Origin: Poritiphilus sp965212595
GTDB taxonomy: Bacteria; Bacteroidota; Bacteroidia; Flavobacteriales; Flavobacteriaceae
Direction of reading: 5' to 3'
Length of the DNA: 64,000 nucleotides
Assembly (NCBI GenBank): GCA_965212595.1
Contig: CBDBVE010000001.1
Span: forward strand, 124,001-188,000
Numbering within the stretch: the stretch's first letter is position 1; every line of letters begins with the position of its first letter. The position numbers and the translations under genes were made by a program. A model generated the notes under the pieces. That model had not been told where the DNA came from. It saw nothing but the letters and a program-made list of their open reading frames with translations, and did no database searches. Of this stretch, positions 53,926 to 63,458 are shown piece after piece.

Positions 53926-56134
53926 ATGAGGACGGAAGCTGCCATAGAGGAAGAAAATAAGGAGATTGCCAAGCAATACAAAGAGTTGCTGCGTATTAGC
54001 TATCAGACCCTTTCATCGGCTGATAAGAAGCTTATACGTTCTGCTTTTGATGTAGCTGTAGACGCGCACAAAACCCAACGCAGAAAGTCTGGAGAGGCTT
54101 ATATTTTCCACCCTATTGCGGTAGCCAAAATTGTTGCTTCAGGAATTGGCCTGGATGCAGTATCTATCGCATCTGCCCTTTTACACGATGTTGTTGAAGA
54201 CACAGAGTATACCCTGGATGATATTGAACGCATGTTCGGTGAAACCGTGGCCCGCATCGTGGACGGACTTACCAAAATAGCGCATTTAAAAAAGGATATG
54301 AATATATCCCAGCAAGCAGAAAACTTTAGAAAAATGCTGCTGACCCTCCATGACGATGTAAGGGTAATTATTATCAAAATAGCCGATCGCTACCACAACA
54401 TGCTTACCATGGATGCCATGCCTGAACACAAACAGGTGAAAATGGCTTCCGAAACGCTATATATTTACGCTCCTTTAGCTCACAGGATTGGGCTATATAA
54501 TATAAAGACAGAATTAGAAGATCTCAGTTTAAAGTACACAGAACCTGAGGTTTATAATGATATTCTTGAAAAAATAGAAGATACCAAAGAAGAACAACAG
54601 AAATATATCGATGATTTTTCCAAGGTTATTCGTGATTCATTAGACAAGGAGGCGCTTAATTATCACATTAAGGGGCGCATGAAGTCTATCTATTCTATCC
54701 GTAAAAAAATGATGGCTCAAAATGTCGCTTTCGATGAAATCTACGACAAATTTGCCATCAGGATTATATATGATTCGGACCGTGAAAATGAAAAATTTCT
54801 CGCCTGGAAAATCTACTCCATTGTTACCGATCACTTTACGCCTAACCCAATTCGCTTGCGGGATTGGATCTCATCGCCGAAGTCTACCGGTTATGAAGCA
54901 CTTCATATTACTGTTATGGGGCCTGAGGGAAAATGGGTAGAAGTTCAAATTCGCAGTGAACGGATGCATGAAATCGCAGAAAAAGGATATGCCGCTCACT
55001 TTAAGTACAAACACGGCGAACAAAAAAGAACAGGGTATAGAAGTATGGCTCAATAGATTGCAGGAAGCTTTAGAAACTTCTAATGGAAATGCCGTAGATT
55101 TTGTTGAGGAGTTTAAACTAAATCTCTACTCCAAGGAGATTTTCGTCTTTACCCCAAAAGGAGAATTAAAGTCGCTCCCCAAAGGAGCAACACCTTTAGA
55201 CTTTGCATTTCATATTCACACAGAGGTAGGGATGCGCACCCGAGGGGGCCAAAGTAAACAGCAAATTAGTGCCTCTTAACACCACCCTGCAAAGCGGAGA
55301 TCAGGTAGAAATTATTACCTCGGAGAGTGCAAAACCATCGCAAAACTGGTTAGATTATGCCACCACGGCCAGGGCGCGCTCTAAGATTCGTTCATCTTGC
55401 GAGACGAAAAGAAACAAATAGCCCTTGAAGGGAAAGAGGTGCTGCGAAGAAAATTAAAATCTCAAAAAATTAATCTTAATGAAGATGTCATCAATAAAAT
55501 GGTGGTCTTCTTTAAGTTGCAGACTAGCCTGGACCTTTTTTACAGGGTGGGAATTGGTGCTATTGACAATCAAAAGATCAAGGATTTTGCTTCGTCTTAC
55601 AACAATGCGTTTATTAGTTTCTTCAAGAACAAAATAAGAAGAAAGCCCATTCCGGAGGATATCGATAAAGAGGAAATTACCTCAAAGTACGATATGCTGG
55701 TTTTTGGGAAGGAGGAAGAAAAACTCAGTTACAAACTTTCCAAATGCTGTAACCCAATACCTGGAGATGATGTTTTTGGTTTTATCAGTGTTAACGAAGG
55801 TATTAAGGTCCACTCAAAAAACTGCCCTAACGCGATCTCACTTCAGTCGCACTACGCCTACCGTATTATTAGCGCAAAATGGATTGATTCTTCTCAGGAA
55901 GAATTTACCTCAGAAATTAAGCTTACTGGAATAGATAACCTGGGCCTAATGAATGAGATCACCGAAATTATTTCGGATAATATGCATGTAAATATGCGAA
56001 ATCTCAACTTTAGCACAGACAGCGGAACCTTTACCGGAAAGATCACGGTAGTAGTAAAAAACAATGCTATTCTAAAGAAATTAATAGAAAACCTCAAGCG
56101 CATAAACGGGATTGAGAAAGTGACCAGAATTTAA
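53926..56134 (+). pseudogene. Bifunctional (p)ppGpp synthetase/hydrolase Rel/SpoT with three frameshifts
   Basis: Joined segments give a 735-residue RelA/SpoT homologue. It has an HD hydrolase domain (HPIAVAKIVA, LLHDVVEDTEYTLDD), a synthetase domain (RDWISSPKSTGYEALHITV, EVQIRSERMHEIAEKGYAAH), a TGS domain (EIFVFTPKGELKSLPKGAT), a zinc-finger-like region (KCCNPIPGDD) and a C-terminal ACT domain. Both active sites look intact. Frame breaks lie at the six-A run 55022-55027 (one too many), the five-G run 55244-55248 (one too many) and near 55397 (one T too few). If real, the enzyme would end after the synthetase domain, at 55056. Confidence 0.85.
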
Positions 56135-56177
56135 ATTTTAGCCGTACCTCTTGTACCTTGATGTAGCGCTATTCGCC

Positions 56178-56573
56178 ATGGGGAACAACAAAGACCAGGA
56201 AATTGTAAAAAGCGTATTTACAAGCTTTTTAGAGGAAAACGGGCATAGAAAAACACCCGAGAGATACGCCATACTCCAAGAGATTTACGAACGTGAAGAT
56301 CATTTTGATATAGAGGAGCTCTATATTAATATGAAAAACAAGAATTACAGGGTGAGTAGAGCCACGCTGTACAATACCATAGATCTTTTACTGGAGTGCA
56401 AGTTGGTGAGAAAACACCAATTTGGAAAAAACCAGGCGCAGTATGAGAAATCGTATTTTGACCGGCAACACGATCATGTTATCCTTACCGATACCGGAGA
56501 AGTTGTTGAATTTTGTGATCCCAGGATTCAATCCATAAAAAAAACCATAGAAGAGGTTTTGATATCAAAATAA
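56178..56573 (+). CDS. fur: Fur-family transcriptional regulator
   Basis: The 131-residue protein has a winged helix (HRKTPERYAILQEIY, YRVSRATLYNTIDLLLECKL) and the metal-binding DRQHDHVILTDTGEVVEF. The CxxC structural zinc motif of many Fur proteins is replaced by L-T-D-T, and a single Cys follows in EFCDP. The metal sensed is therefore not certain. The ATG at 56178 is chosen; an in-frame TTG at 56151 gives an extra nine unconserved residues. It lies 44 bases after rel/spoT and 69 bases before purA. Confidence 0.88.
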   Translation: MGNNKDQEIVKSVFTSFLEENGHRKTPERYAILQEIYEREDHFDIEELYINMKNKNYRVSRATLYNTIDLLLECKLVRKHQFGKNQAQYEKSYFDRQHDHVILTDTGEVVEFCDPRIQSIKKTIEEVLISK

Positions 56574-56642
56574 ATAATCATTCGCTGTATTTCTACGGCA
56601 CAAGAAATCAAAAAGAAGAAGCAAAAAACTAACCATTACTTT

Positions 56643-57914
56643 ATGGCGGTAGATTTACTACTAGGACTACAGTGGGGAGACGAAGGAAAGGGAAAAATCG
56701 TTGATGTACTTACCAAAGATTACGATATAATTGCAAGATTTCAGGGCGGCCCTAATGCCGGACACACCTTAGAATTTGATGGAATCAAGCATGTGCTACA
56801 CACCATCCCATCAGGCATATTTCATGAAAACGCGGTTAATATCGTAGGAAACGGCGTGGTAATAGACCCCGTAATTTTTAAAAAAGAACTAGACAATCTA
56901 AAGAAGTTTGATCTCGATATAAAATCGAAATTACTCATTTCAAGGAAAGCGCATCTTATTCTTCCTACCCACAGACTGCTGGATGCGGCCTCGGAAGCTT
57001 CCAAAGGAAAGGCAAAAATTGGCTCAACGCTCAAGGGAATTGGCCCTACCTATATGGATAAAACAGGTAGGAACGGAATGCGCATTGGCGATTTAGAACT
57101 CAGCAACTGGGAAAAGAAATATCGCGCGCTGGCCAATAAGCATGAGGCGATGATAGGCTTCTACAATGTAGATATTCAGTACGACCTTAAAGAGCTGGAA
57201 AACGAATTTTTCGAAGCTATAGAAACACTAAAGGATTTAAGTTTTATTGATAGTGAAGAATACCTGCATCAGGCCCAGGTCTCAGGAAAGAAGATATTAG
57301 CCGAAGGAGCACAGGGATCGTTGTTAGATATTGATTTTGGAACATATCCCTTTGTAACCTCTTCAAATACCACCGCAGCAGGTGCTTGTACCGGATTAGG
57401 AGTTGCTCCTGGCAAAATTGGAAGTGTTTTTGGTATTTTTAAGGCTTATGCCACGCGTGTTGGAAGCGGCCCCTTCCCCACAGAGCTTTTTGATGAAGAC
57501 GGCGCTACCATGGGCAGAGTGGGCAATGAATTTGGAGCTACCACTGGTCGCCCTAGAAGATGTGGGTGGCTAGATCTGGTGGCCCTTAAATACGCTATTC
57601 AGATCAATGGTGTTACCCAACTTATGATGATGAAGGCCGATGTGCTAAGCGGTTTTGATAAAATCAAGGTGTGCACCACTTATAAGTACAAAGGCAAGGA
57701 AATTTCACACCTTCCCTACTCTATCGAAGAAGAAAACGTAATCCCGGTCTATACAGAGTTAAAAGGCTGGAAAAAAGATCTTACAGGCTTAAGCGATCCT
57801 AAAGAATTACCTGAAACACTCAATCAATACATTGCGTTTCTTGAAAAAGAGTTGGAGGTACCGATAAAAATTGTCTCTGTAGGTCCGGATAGAACGCAAA
57901 CCATTCATCGCTAA
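56643..57914 (+). CDS. purA: Adenylosuccinate synthetase
   Basis: PurA joins IMP and aspartate with GTP, the first committed step to AMP. The 423-residue protein has QWGDEGKGKIVD at residues 10-21 with the catalytic Asp, GPNAGHT, IGSTLKGIGPTYMDKTGRNG and TTGRPRRCGWLD, all conserved. Length is normal. Confidence 0.96.
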   Translation: MAVDLLLGLQWGDEGKGKIVDVLTKDYDIIARFQGGPNAGHTLEFDGIKHVLHTIPSGIFHENAVNIVGNGVVIDPVIFKKELDNLKKFDLDIKSKLLISRKAHLILPTHRLLDAASEASKGKAKIGSTLKGIGPTYMDKTGRNGMRIGDLELSNWEKKYRALANKHEAMIGFYNVDIQYDLKELENEFFEAIETLKDLSFIDSEEYLHQAQVSGKKILAEGAQGSLLDIDFGTYPFVTSSNTTAAGACTGLGVAPGKIGSVFGIFKAYATRVGSGPFPTELFDEDGATMGRVGNEFGATTGRPRRCGWLDLVALKYAIQINGVTQLMMMKADVLSGFDKIKVCTTYKYKGKEISHLPYSIEEENVIPVYTELKGWKKDLTGLSDPKELPETLNQYIAFLEKELEVPIKIVSVGPDRTQTIHR

Positions 57915-57997
57915 GTCGCTGCTAACCATTCCAAAATGGTCAATGTTTTAAAATCCTAAATCATTCATAATCCTAACCCGACTGTAGTAAAAAAGGC

Positions 57998-58005
57998 TAT
58001 TTTTG
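57998..58005 (+). promoter_or_regulatory. -7 box of the OstA-like gene
   Basis: TATTTTTG matches the consensus exactly. It contains the TTG at 58003, which therefore cannot be the start codon. Confidence 0.55.
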
Positions 58006-58020
58006 GACAAAATTCAGGTC

Positions 58021-59718
58021 TTGAAACACTTCTTTATTTTCGTTCTTCTCATATTTGGTCTGAGTATGGCCAAGGCCCAGGAAGCTGCCGAGGAGCGAAC
58101 TGAAATTAATATTGTGTATGGCGCTAACTTCTCAAAAGACGAAGAAAAGTATCCAGGCGCATCTATCTTTAGTAAAGACACCCGTCAGGTAGAGTTCGAA
58201 CATCAGGGAGCGCGCCTTTGGTGCGATGCCGCCGCATTTTACCAAAAAGAGAATAGGTTGGTTGCAGTAGGAAATATTCGTCTAAAGCAGGGAGATTCTG
58301 TACAAATGACCAGCAAGCGGATTGATTATGACGGAAACACCAAATTGGCCAAGGCCAGAGAGCAGGTGATTCTTAAAAATACAGACATGACCTTGCGTAC
58401 AGACACGCTTTATTTTGACCGTGAAAGGCAGGAGGCCTACTACAATACTTCGGGCACCGTAGTTGACTCTGCAAATACGCTTACCAGTGAGATCGGGAAA
58501 TACTTTATGGAAATAAAAAAATACCAGTTTCTGGATAGCGTATTTATCAGAAATCCGGAATACACCATTGAGTCTGAACGCCTGGACTACTATACTACTT
58601 CTAAAAATGCCTATATGTACGGGCCATCAACGATTACCGGAGAAGCCTATAAAATATATTGTGAACGCGGTTTTTACGATACTAAAATAGAGAGTGGTTA
58701 CGGCATTAAGAAAACCAAAATCAACTATAACAACAGAATCATAGAAGGAGATAGCCTTTATTTTGACAAGGCCTCAGAATTTGCCTCTGCTACCAATAAT
58801 ATCAAAGTAACAGATACCATAAACGAAACGGTAATAAAAGCGCATTATGGCGAAGTTTTCAAAGCTAAAGACTCTGTTTTTGCTACCAAAAGAGGCGTTT
58901 TTATTGCGCTGGTAGAACAAGACTCCATGTATATTCATGGCGATACGCTTATGGTTACCGGGAAACCTGAAGATCGTAATCTAAAGGCCTTTAGAAATGC
59001 AAAATTCTACAAAACCGACCTCAGCGGTAAAGCCGATTCTATTCATTTTGAGCAACGAAGCGGAATTACCCAACTCATTAAGGAGCCCGTTCTGTGGAAT
59101 ATGGAAAATCAGATGACCGGAGATAGTATTCATCTGCTTACCGATACGGAAACCGAAAAATTAGACTCACTGAAGGTGATTAACAATGCCTTTGTTATCT
59201 CGCAAGACACTATAGGAAAAAAAGGTTTTAATCAGGCCAAAGGAAAAGACCTCTTCGGGAAATTCATAGAGAACGAACTTAAGATCGTAGATCTGGTTAA
59301 AAATACCGAAGTCATTTACTATATGTACAATGACGAAGACGAGCTTATTGGCATTAACAAGACTATCTGCAGTAAGATAAGAATGACCATGGCCGAAAGC
59401 GATATTGAAGATATTACCTTCTTTATAGACCCTGCAGGTGACATTTTTCCCGAAAAAGAACTCCCTGAAAACAGTAGGAAATTAAAGGGTTTTATTTGGC
59501 GCGGAGATGAAAGAATACTGACCAAGGATGACATTTTTGACGAAGACGATAATAACCTGGTTTTACCAGTAATCCGAGGACTGGATAATCCCATCGATAT
59601 CGATGCAGAGGAAGAAGAACGAAGAGAAAATGAAGGAGACCCGGTAAATAAGATCCCTCCTTCGGTAAACCAAGCTCCAAAGCCCAAGAAAACTCCTTCT
59701 GTAAAAAAGGCAGGTTGA
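58021..59718 (+). CDS. OstA/LptA-like exported protein
   Basis: The protein of about 565 residues starts at a TTG (58021), giving a signal peptide KHFFIFVLLIFGLSMAKAQ. Repeated strands such as GNIRLKQGDSVQMTSKRIDY, LRTDTLYFDRERQEAYYNT and GDSIHLLTDTE are typical of the OstA/LptA beta-jellyroll, which binds lipopolysaccharide in transit across the periplasm. The C-terminus is acidic and then proline- and lysine-rich. A TTG at 58003 is excluded because it is in the -7 box. Participation in LPS transport is inferred. Confidence 0.82.
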   Translation: MKHFFIFVLLIFGLSMAKAQEAAEERTEINIVYGANFSKDEEKYPGASIFSKDTRQVEFEHQGARLWCDAAAFYQKENRLVAVGNIRLKQGDSVQMTSKRIDYDGNTKLAKAREQVILKNTDMTLRTDTLYFDRERQEAYYNTSGTVVDSANTLTSEIGKYFMEIKKYQFLDSVFIRNPEYTIESERLDYYTTSKNAYMYGPSTITGEAYKIYCERGFYDTKIESGYGIKKTKINYNNRIIEGDSLYFDKASEFASATNNIKVTDTINETVIKAHYGEVFKAKDSVFATKRGVFIALVEQDSMYIHGDTLMVTGKPEDRNLKAFRNAKFYKTDLSGKADSIHFEQRSGITQLIKEPVLWNMENQMTGDSIHLLTDTETEKLDSLKVINNAFVISQDTIGKKGFNQAKGKDLFGKFIENELKIVDLVKNTEVIYYMYNDEDELIGINKTICSKIRMTMAESDIEDITFFIDPAGDIFPEKELPENSRKLKGFIWRGDERILTKDDIFDEDDNNLVLPVIRGLDNPIDIDAEEEERRENEGDPVNKIPPSVNQAPKPKKTPSVKKAG

Positions 59719-59723
59719 TTGCT

Positions 59724-60902
59724 ATGAAGGACGACTTCCTAAAATATCAGGCACAAACCACCCCTCATCCATTGGCTATGGAAGTCTCGCATGCCAGGGG
59801 CAGTTATATTTATGATACCGATGGAAAAGCCCATTTAGATTTTGTCGCTGGGGTGTCTGCATGTACTCTCGGACATTGCCATCCAGAAGTGATAGAAGCA
59901 ATTAAAGCCCAGGCCGAAAAGCACCTCCATGTTATGGTGTATGGAGAATACATACAATCTCCTTCGGTAGCGTACAGCAAACTATTAGCTTCACTCTTAC
60001 CTGCTCCTTTAGAAACAACTTATTTAGTGAATTCTGGAACTGAGGCCATCGAAGGAGCTATAAAATTAGCTCGCAAAGCTACAGGAAGGTCAGAGATTAT
60101 TGCTGCACACGAAGCCTACCATGGAAACACCATGGGAAGCCTAAGTTTAATGGACTATGAAGAACGCAAATCGCCCTTCAGGCCCTTAATACCAGATATT
60201 TCTTTTATTAGATTCAATGAAGAGGAGGACCTGGACAAAATAACTTCCAGAACGGCCGCGGTGGTTTTGGAAACCATCCAGGGCGGTGCCGGATTTATTC
60301 TTCCCCGGCAAGGGTATTTAAAAAAGGTGAAGGCAAAATGTACAAAGTTTGGGGCGCTTTTAATTTTAGACGAGATTCAACCGGGCTTTGGAAGAACGGG
60401 AAAATTATTCGCTTTTGAACATTATGAGTGTGTTCCGGATATCCTCGTAATAGGTAAAGGAATGGCCTCAGGCATGCCGGTTGGAGCTTTTACCGCCTCT
60501 CATTCTTTGATGCGGCAGTTAAAAGACAATCCTAAACTAGGGCACATTACGACCTTCGGTGGTAATCCGGTAATCGCAGCGGCCAGTTTGGCTACCTTAA
60601 AAATACTCACGCAAAGCACCTTGATAGGAGATAGTTTGCAGAAAGAAAAGCAATTTAGAGACCGCCTTAAGCATCCTCATATCGTTGAAATACGAGGAAA
60701 AGGCCTTATGCTCGCCCTGATTTTGAAAAGCGAGGAAATAGCAAATTATCTCGTCCTTGAATGCGCTAAAAAGGAACTTATTCTCTTCTGGTTGTTATTC
60801 CAAAAAAGGGCGGTGCGTATTACACCTCCACTGACCATATCGCCAGATGAAATTGATAAAGGCTGTGATATAATATTAGAAACTTTAACAAATTTCACGT
60901 AA
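59724..60902 (+). CDS. Class III PLP-dependent aminotransferase
   Basis: The 392-residue enzyme belongs to the acetylornithine/ornithine aminotransferase fold. It has VNSGTEAIEGAIKLARKATG, the PLP-phosphate segment HEAYHGNTMGS, LILDEIQPGFGRTG with the PLP-binding Asp, and VIGKGMASGMPVGA with the Schiff-base Lys. The amine donor cannot be decided from sequence. The ATG at 59724 is preferred to a TTG at 59715 that lies within the OstA-like stop region. Confidence 0.88.
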   Translation: MKDDFLKYQAQTTPHPLAMEVSHARGSYIYDTDGKAHLDFVAGVSACTLGHCHPEVIEAIKAQAEKHLHVMVYGEYIQSPSVAYSKLLASLLPAPLETTYLVNSGTEAIEGAIKLARKATGRSEIIAAHEAYHGNTMGSLSLMDYEERKSPFRPLIPDISFIRFNEEEDLDKITSRTAAVVLETIQGGAGFILPRQGYLKKVKAKCTKFGALLILDEIQPGFGRTGKLFAFEHYECVPDILVIGKGMASGMPVGAFTASHSLMRQLKDNPKLGHITTFGGNPVIAAASLATLKILTQSTLIGDSLQKEKQFRDRLKHPHIVEIRGKGLMLALILKSEEIANYLVLECAKKELILFWLLFQKRAVRITPPLTISPDEIDKGCDIILETLTNFT

Positions 60903-61004
60903 TATGCTGTTAACTATTTTGTTAATAATAAAGCCCAAATTAGGAATAAAGCGTAGTCCCAAAAAGATTATTTTTAATTCCATAGTTTAACCAAGCACCT
61001 TCCT

Positions 61005-62393
61005 ATGGCGTTAGATCCTAACGAGAAACCAAACCGGCCCATTGCTAAATTTGAATCCATGCTGAAGACTGATGATGTCTATTTCTTCGATGCAGAGGAC
61101 TTTGAGGATATCATACATCACTACCTGAACAACGGCAAGGTTTCTTTGGCAAAGAAGGCCATAAAGATAGGGCTTCAGCAGCATCCTGATGCCACAGAAC
61201 TTAAGCTTTTAAACGTTGAAGTTTTGGTCTTTGAAAACAATCTGGAGACAGCAGAGAAGATACTTGATGAGTTACAATTGGTGGTTAGTAATAATGAGGA
61301 AATTTATATCCAACGCGCTAACATCTATTCTAAGAAAGATAACCATGAGGCCGCAATAATCTTACTTAAAAAGGCTTTAGAACTATCTGAAGGTAGCGTA
61401 GATATCTACTCACTGCTAGGAATGGAATATCTCTTCATGGATGATTTTAGGAGTGCCAAGGACAATTTTATGATCTGTGTGTCCTTTGATGAACACGATT
61501 TTTCATCCCTTTATAACGTCATTTATTGTTTTGAGTTTTTGGAAGATTACAAAGGAGCGATTCAATACCTCAACGACTACTTGGAAACAAACCCATATTC
61601 CCAGGTAGCCTGGCACCAGTTGGGCAAGCAATATTGCACGGAACAAATGTACCCAGAAGCCCTGGCCGCCTTTGATTTTGCCATTATTTCTGACGACACT
61701 TTCATAGGTGCGTATTTCGAAAAGGGAAAAGTACTTGAAAAGTTAGGGAAATATAATGAAGCCATTGAGAACTATGAAACCACAATAAAGATAGAGGACC
61801 CTACTTCGCACGCTTACCTTAGATTGGGGCGATGTTACGAAAAGTTGCAGAATGATGATTTGGCCAAATACTATTATTACCAGACTGTACATGAGGACCC
61901 TCTTTTAGACAAAGGGTGGTTGGCTATTACTGAATTTTATTTTAGAAAAAAGAACTTTAACAGAGCGCTCTATTACATTAACAAAGCCATAAATATAGAT
62001 GGTGAAAATCCGCTTTATTGGAAGAACTGTGCTAAAATTCACGCCGCCCTGCAAAACTTCGACGAAGCCGATTTTGCCTATAAGCAAACAGTTGATCTTG
62101 GCAATTATGAGCTGGATACCTGGTTGAATTGGGCCGAGGTAGTTACCAGGAATAAAGATTTCGATTCAGCAATTCAAATTCTTACCCAGGGATTGGAGTT
62201 CTATCCTGAGGAAGCGGAAATCGAATATAAAATGGCAGGCTTGCACCTTATGTTAAACGAACCAATTAAAGCAAGGAACCTTTTTACGAACGCCCTGCGT
62301 TCAGATTTAGACAAACTCTCAATTTTTGAGACTGAATTTCCCCGATTCTATCATTCAGACTGGGCTCAGAACATCATTTCTAACGTAAGATAA
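61005..62393 (+). CDS. Tetratricopeptide-repeat protein
   Basis: The 462-residue protein is built of about ten TPR units from about residue 30 to the C-terminus, such as KVSLAKKAIKIGLQQHP, GKYNEAIENYETTIKIEDP and NFNRALYYINKAINIDGENP. There is no signal peptide or membrane span, so it is cytoplasmic. TPRs bind partner proteins; the partner is unknown. A TATTTTTA near-match to the -7 box lies about 35 bases before the ATG. Confidence 0.82.
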   Translation: MALDPNEKPNRPIAKFESMLKTDDVYFFDAEDFEDIIHHYLNNGKVSLAKKAIKIGLQQHPDATELKLLNVEVLVFENNLETAEKILDELQLVVSNNEEIYIQRANIYSKKDNHEAAIILLKKALELSEGSVDIYSLLGMEYLFMDDFRSAKDNFMICVSFDEHDFSSLYNVIYCFEFLEDYKGAIQYLNDYLETNPYSQVAWHQLGKQYCTEQMYPEALAAFDFAIISDDTFIGAYFEKGKVLEKLGKYNEAIENYETTIKIEDPTSHAYLRLGRCYEKLQNDDLAKYYYYQTVHEDPLLDKGWLAITEFYFRKKNFNRALYYINKAINIDGENPLYWKNCAKIHAALQNFDEADFAYKQTVDLGNYELDTWLNWAEVVTRNKDFDSAIQILTQGLEFYPEEAEIEYKMAGLHLMLNEPIKARNLFTNALRSDLDKLSIFETEFPRFYHSDWAQNIISNVR

Positions 62394-62507
62394 GCAGTTT
62401 AGAAAGAGGCTTTTTTCAATTCGTTAAATCCGATCAAGCAGATTTAAAACTTTCTTCAAAACCTAAAAGAGACGTTAAATTCACCGAGCGCTTCAGAATA
62501 AAAGAGC

Positions 62508-62515
62508 TACTTTTG
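62508..62515 (+). promoter_or_regulatory. -7 box of the DUF368 gene pair
   Basis: TACTTTTG matches the consensus exactly, 12 bases before the ATG at 62528. It contains the TTG at 62513, so the start must be downstream. Confidence 0.6.
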
Positions 62516-62527
62516 TTTTTTCTTTTT

Positions 62528-63445
62528 ATGGAAGACCGGAGCAGATTACAATATATTCTTGTTGCACTTAAAGGAATGGCCATGGGAGCTGCCGATGTGG
62601 TCCCTGGGGTTTCCGGAGGGACTATCGCTTTCATCTCTGGTATTTACGAAGAACTTATCACTTCAATAAACAACATTGACCTTAAACTTTTAAAGGTTTG
62701 GCGAAAAGAGGGTTTTAAAGTTTTTTGGACCAAACTGAATGGTAATTTCCTGCTGGCGCTGTTTGTAGGAATCTTATTTAGCATTTTCTCGCTTGCAAAG
62801 TTTATTAGCTGGTTATTAGAGAACCAGCCAATCTTGTTATGGTCCTTTTTCTTCGGACTAATAGTAGCGAGTATTTTCTTCGTGGGTAAAGCAATTGAAA
62901 AATGGAGTGCCCTTACAATAATTACCCTGCTGCTAGGCACTGCAGTGGCTTTTTACATTTCTACACTTCCGGTCTCTGAAAATACAGATAGTCTTCCCTT
63001 CCTTTTTTTATCTGGGGCGCTTGCTATTTGTGCAATGATACTCCCCGGAATATCCGGAGCTTTCATCCTGGTTCTATTGGGGTCGTACAAAACGGTCTTA
63101 GATGCGGTCCATGAAAGAGATTTTTCTATTGTGATGACAGTCGCGATTGGAGCCGTTTTTGGCCTTCTGAGCTTTGCAAGGCTGCTAAAATGGATGTTCA
63201 AGAACTTTAAAAACCCTACTTTGGCTCTATTAACTGGTTTTATTCTGGGCTCCCTTAACAAAATATGGCCTTGGAAAAAGGTCTTGGAAACCAGATCTTT
63301 TGGCGAAAAAACCATTGTAGTACAAGAACAAAGTGTCAGTCCTTTTGCCTTCGACGGGGACCCACAACTATTGTATGCTGTACTTCTGGCCTTGCTAGGA
63401 TTTTCGCTTATTTTTATTCTTGAAAAATCGGCCTCTAAAAAATAA
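62528..63445 (+). CDS. DUF368-family membrane protein (first of two)
   Basis: The 305-residue polytopic protein shows the two diagnostic DUF368 motifs, GAADVVPGVSGGTIAFISG in the first third and AMILPGISGAFILVLLG in the middle, each beside a membrane segment. This inverted-repeat arrangement is typical of DUF368 proteins, which other work has linked to polyprenyl-phosphate flipping in the cell envelope. The start is the ATG at 62528. The next gene is a second DUF368 protein. Confidence 0.85.
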   Translation: MEDRSRLQYILVALKGMAMGAADVVPGVSGGTIAFISGIYEELITSINNIDLKLLKVWRKEGFKVFWTKLNGNFLLALFVGILFSIFSLAKFISWLLENQPILLWSFFFGLIVASIFFVGKAIEKWSALTIITLLLGTAVAFYISTLPVSENTDSLPFLFLSGALAICAMILPGISGAFILVLLGSYKTVLDAVHERDFSIVMTVAIGAVFGLLSFARLLKWMFKNFKNPTLALLTGFILGSLNKIWPWKKVLETRSFGEKTIVVQEQSVSPFAFDGDPQLLYAVLLALLGFSLIFILEKSASKK

Positions 63446-63458
63446 TCCCGGTCTTAAA

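Noticed and set aside
57925..57940. ACCATTCCAAAATGGT hairpin after purA as a terminator
   Set aside because: The stem is short and AT-rich and there is no good T-run directly after it.
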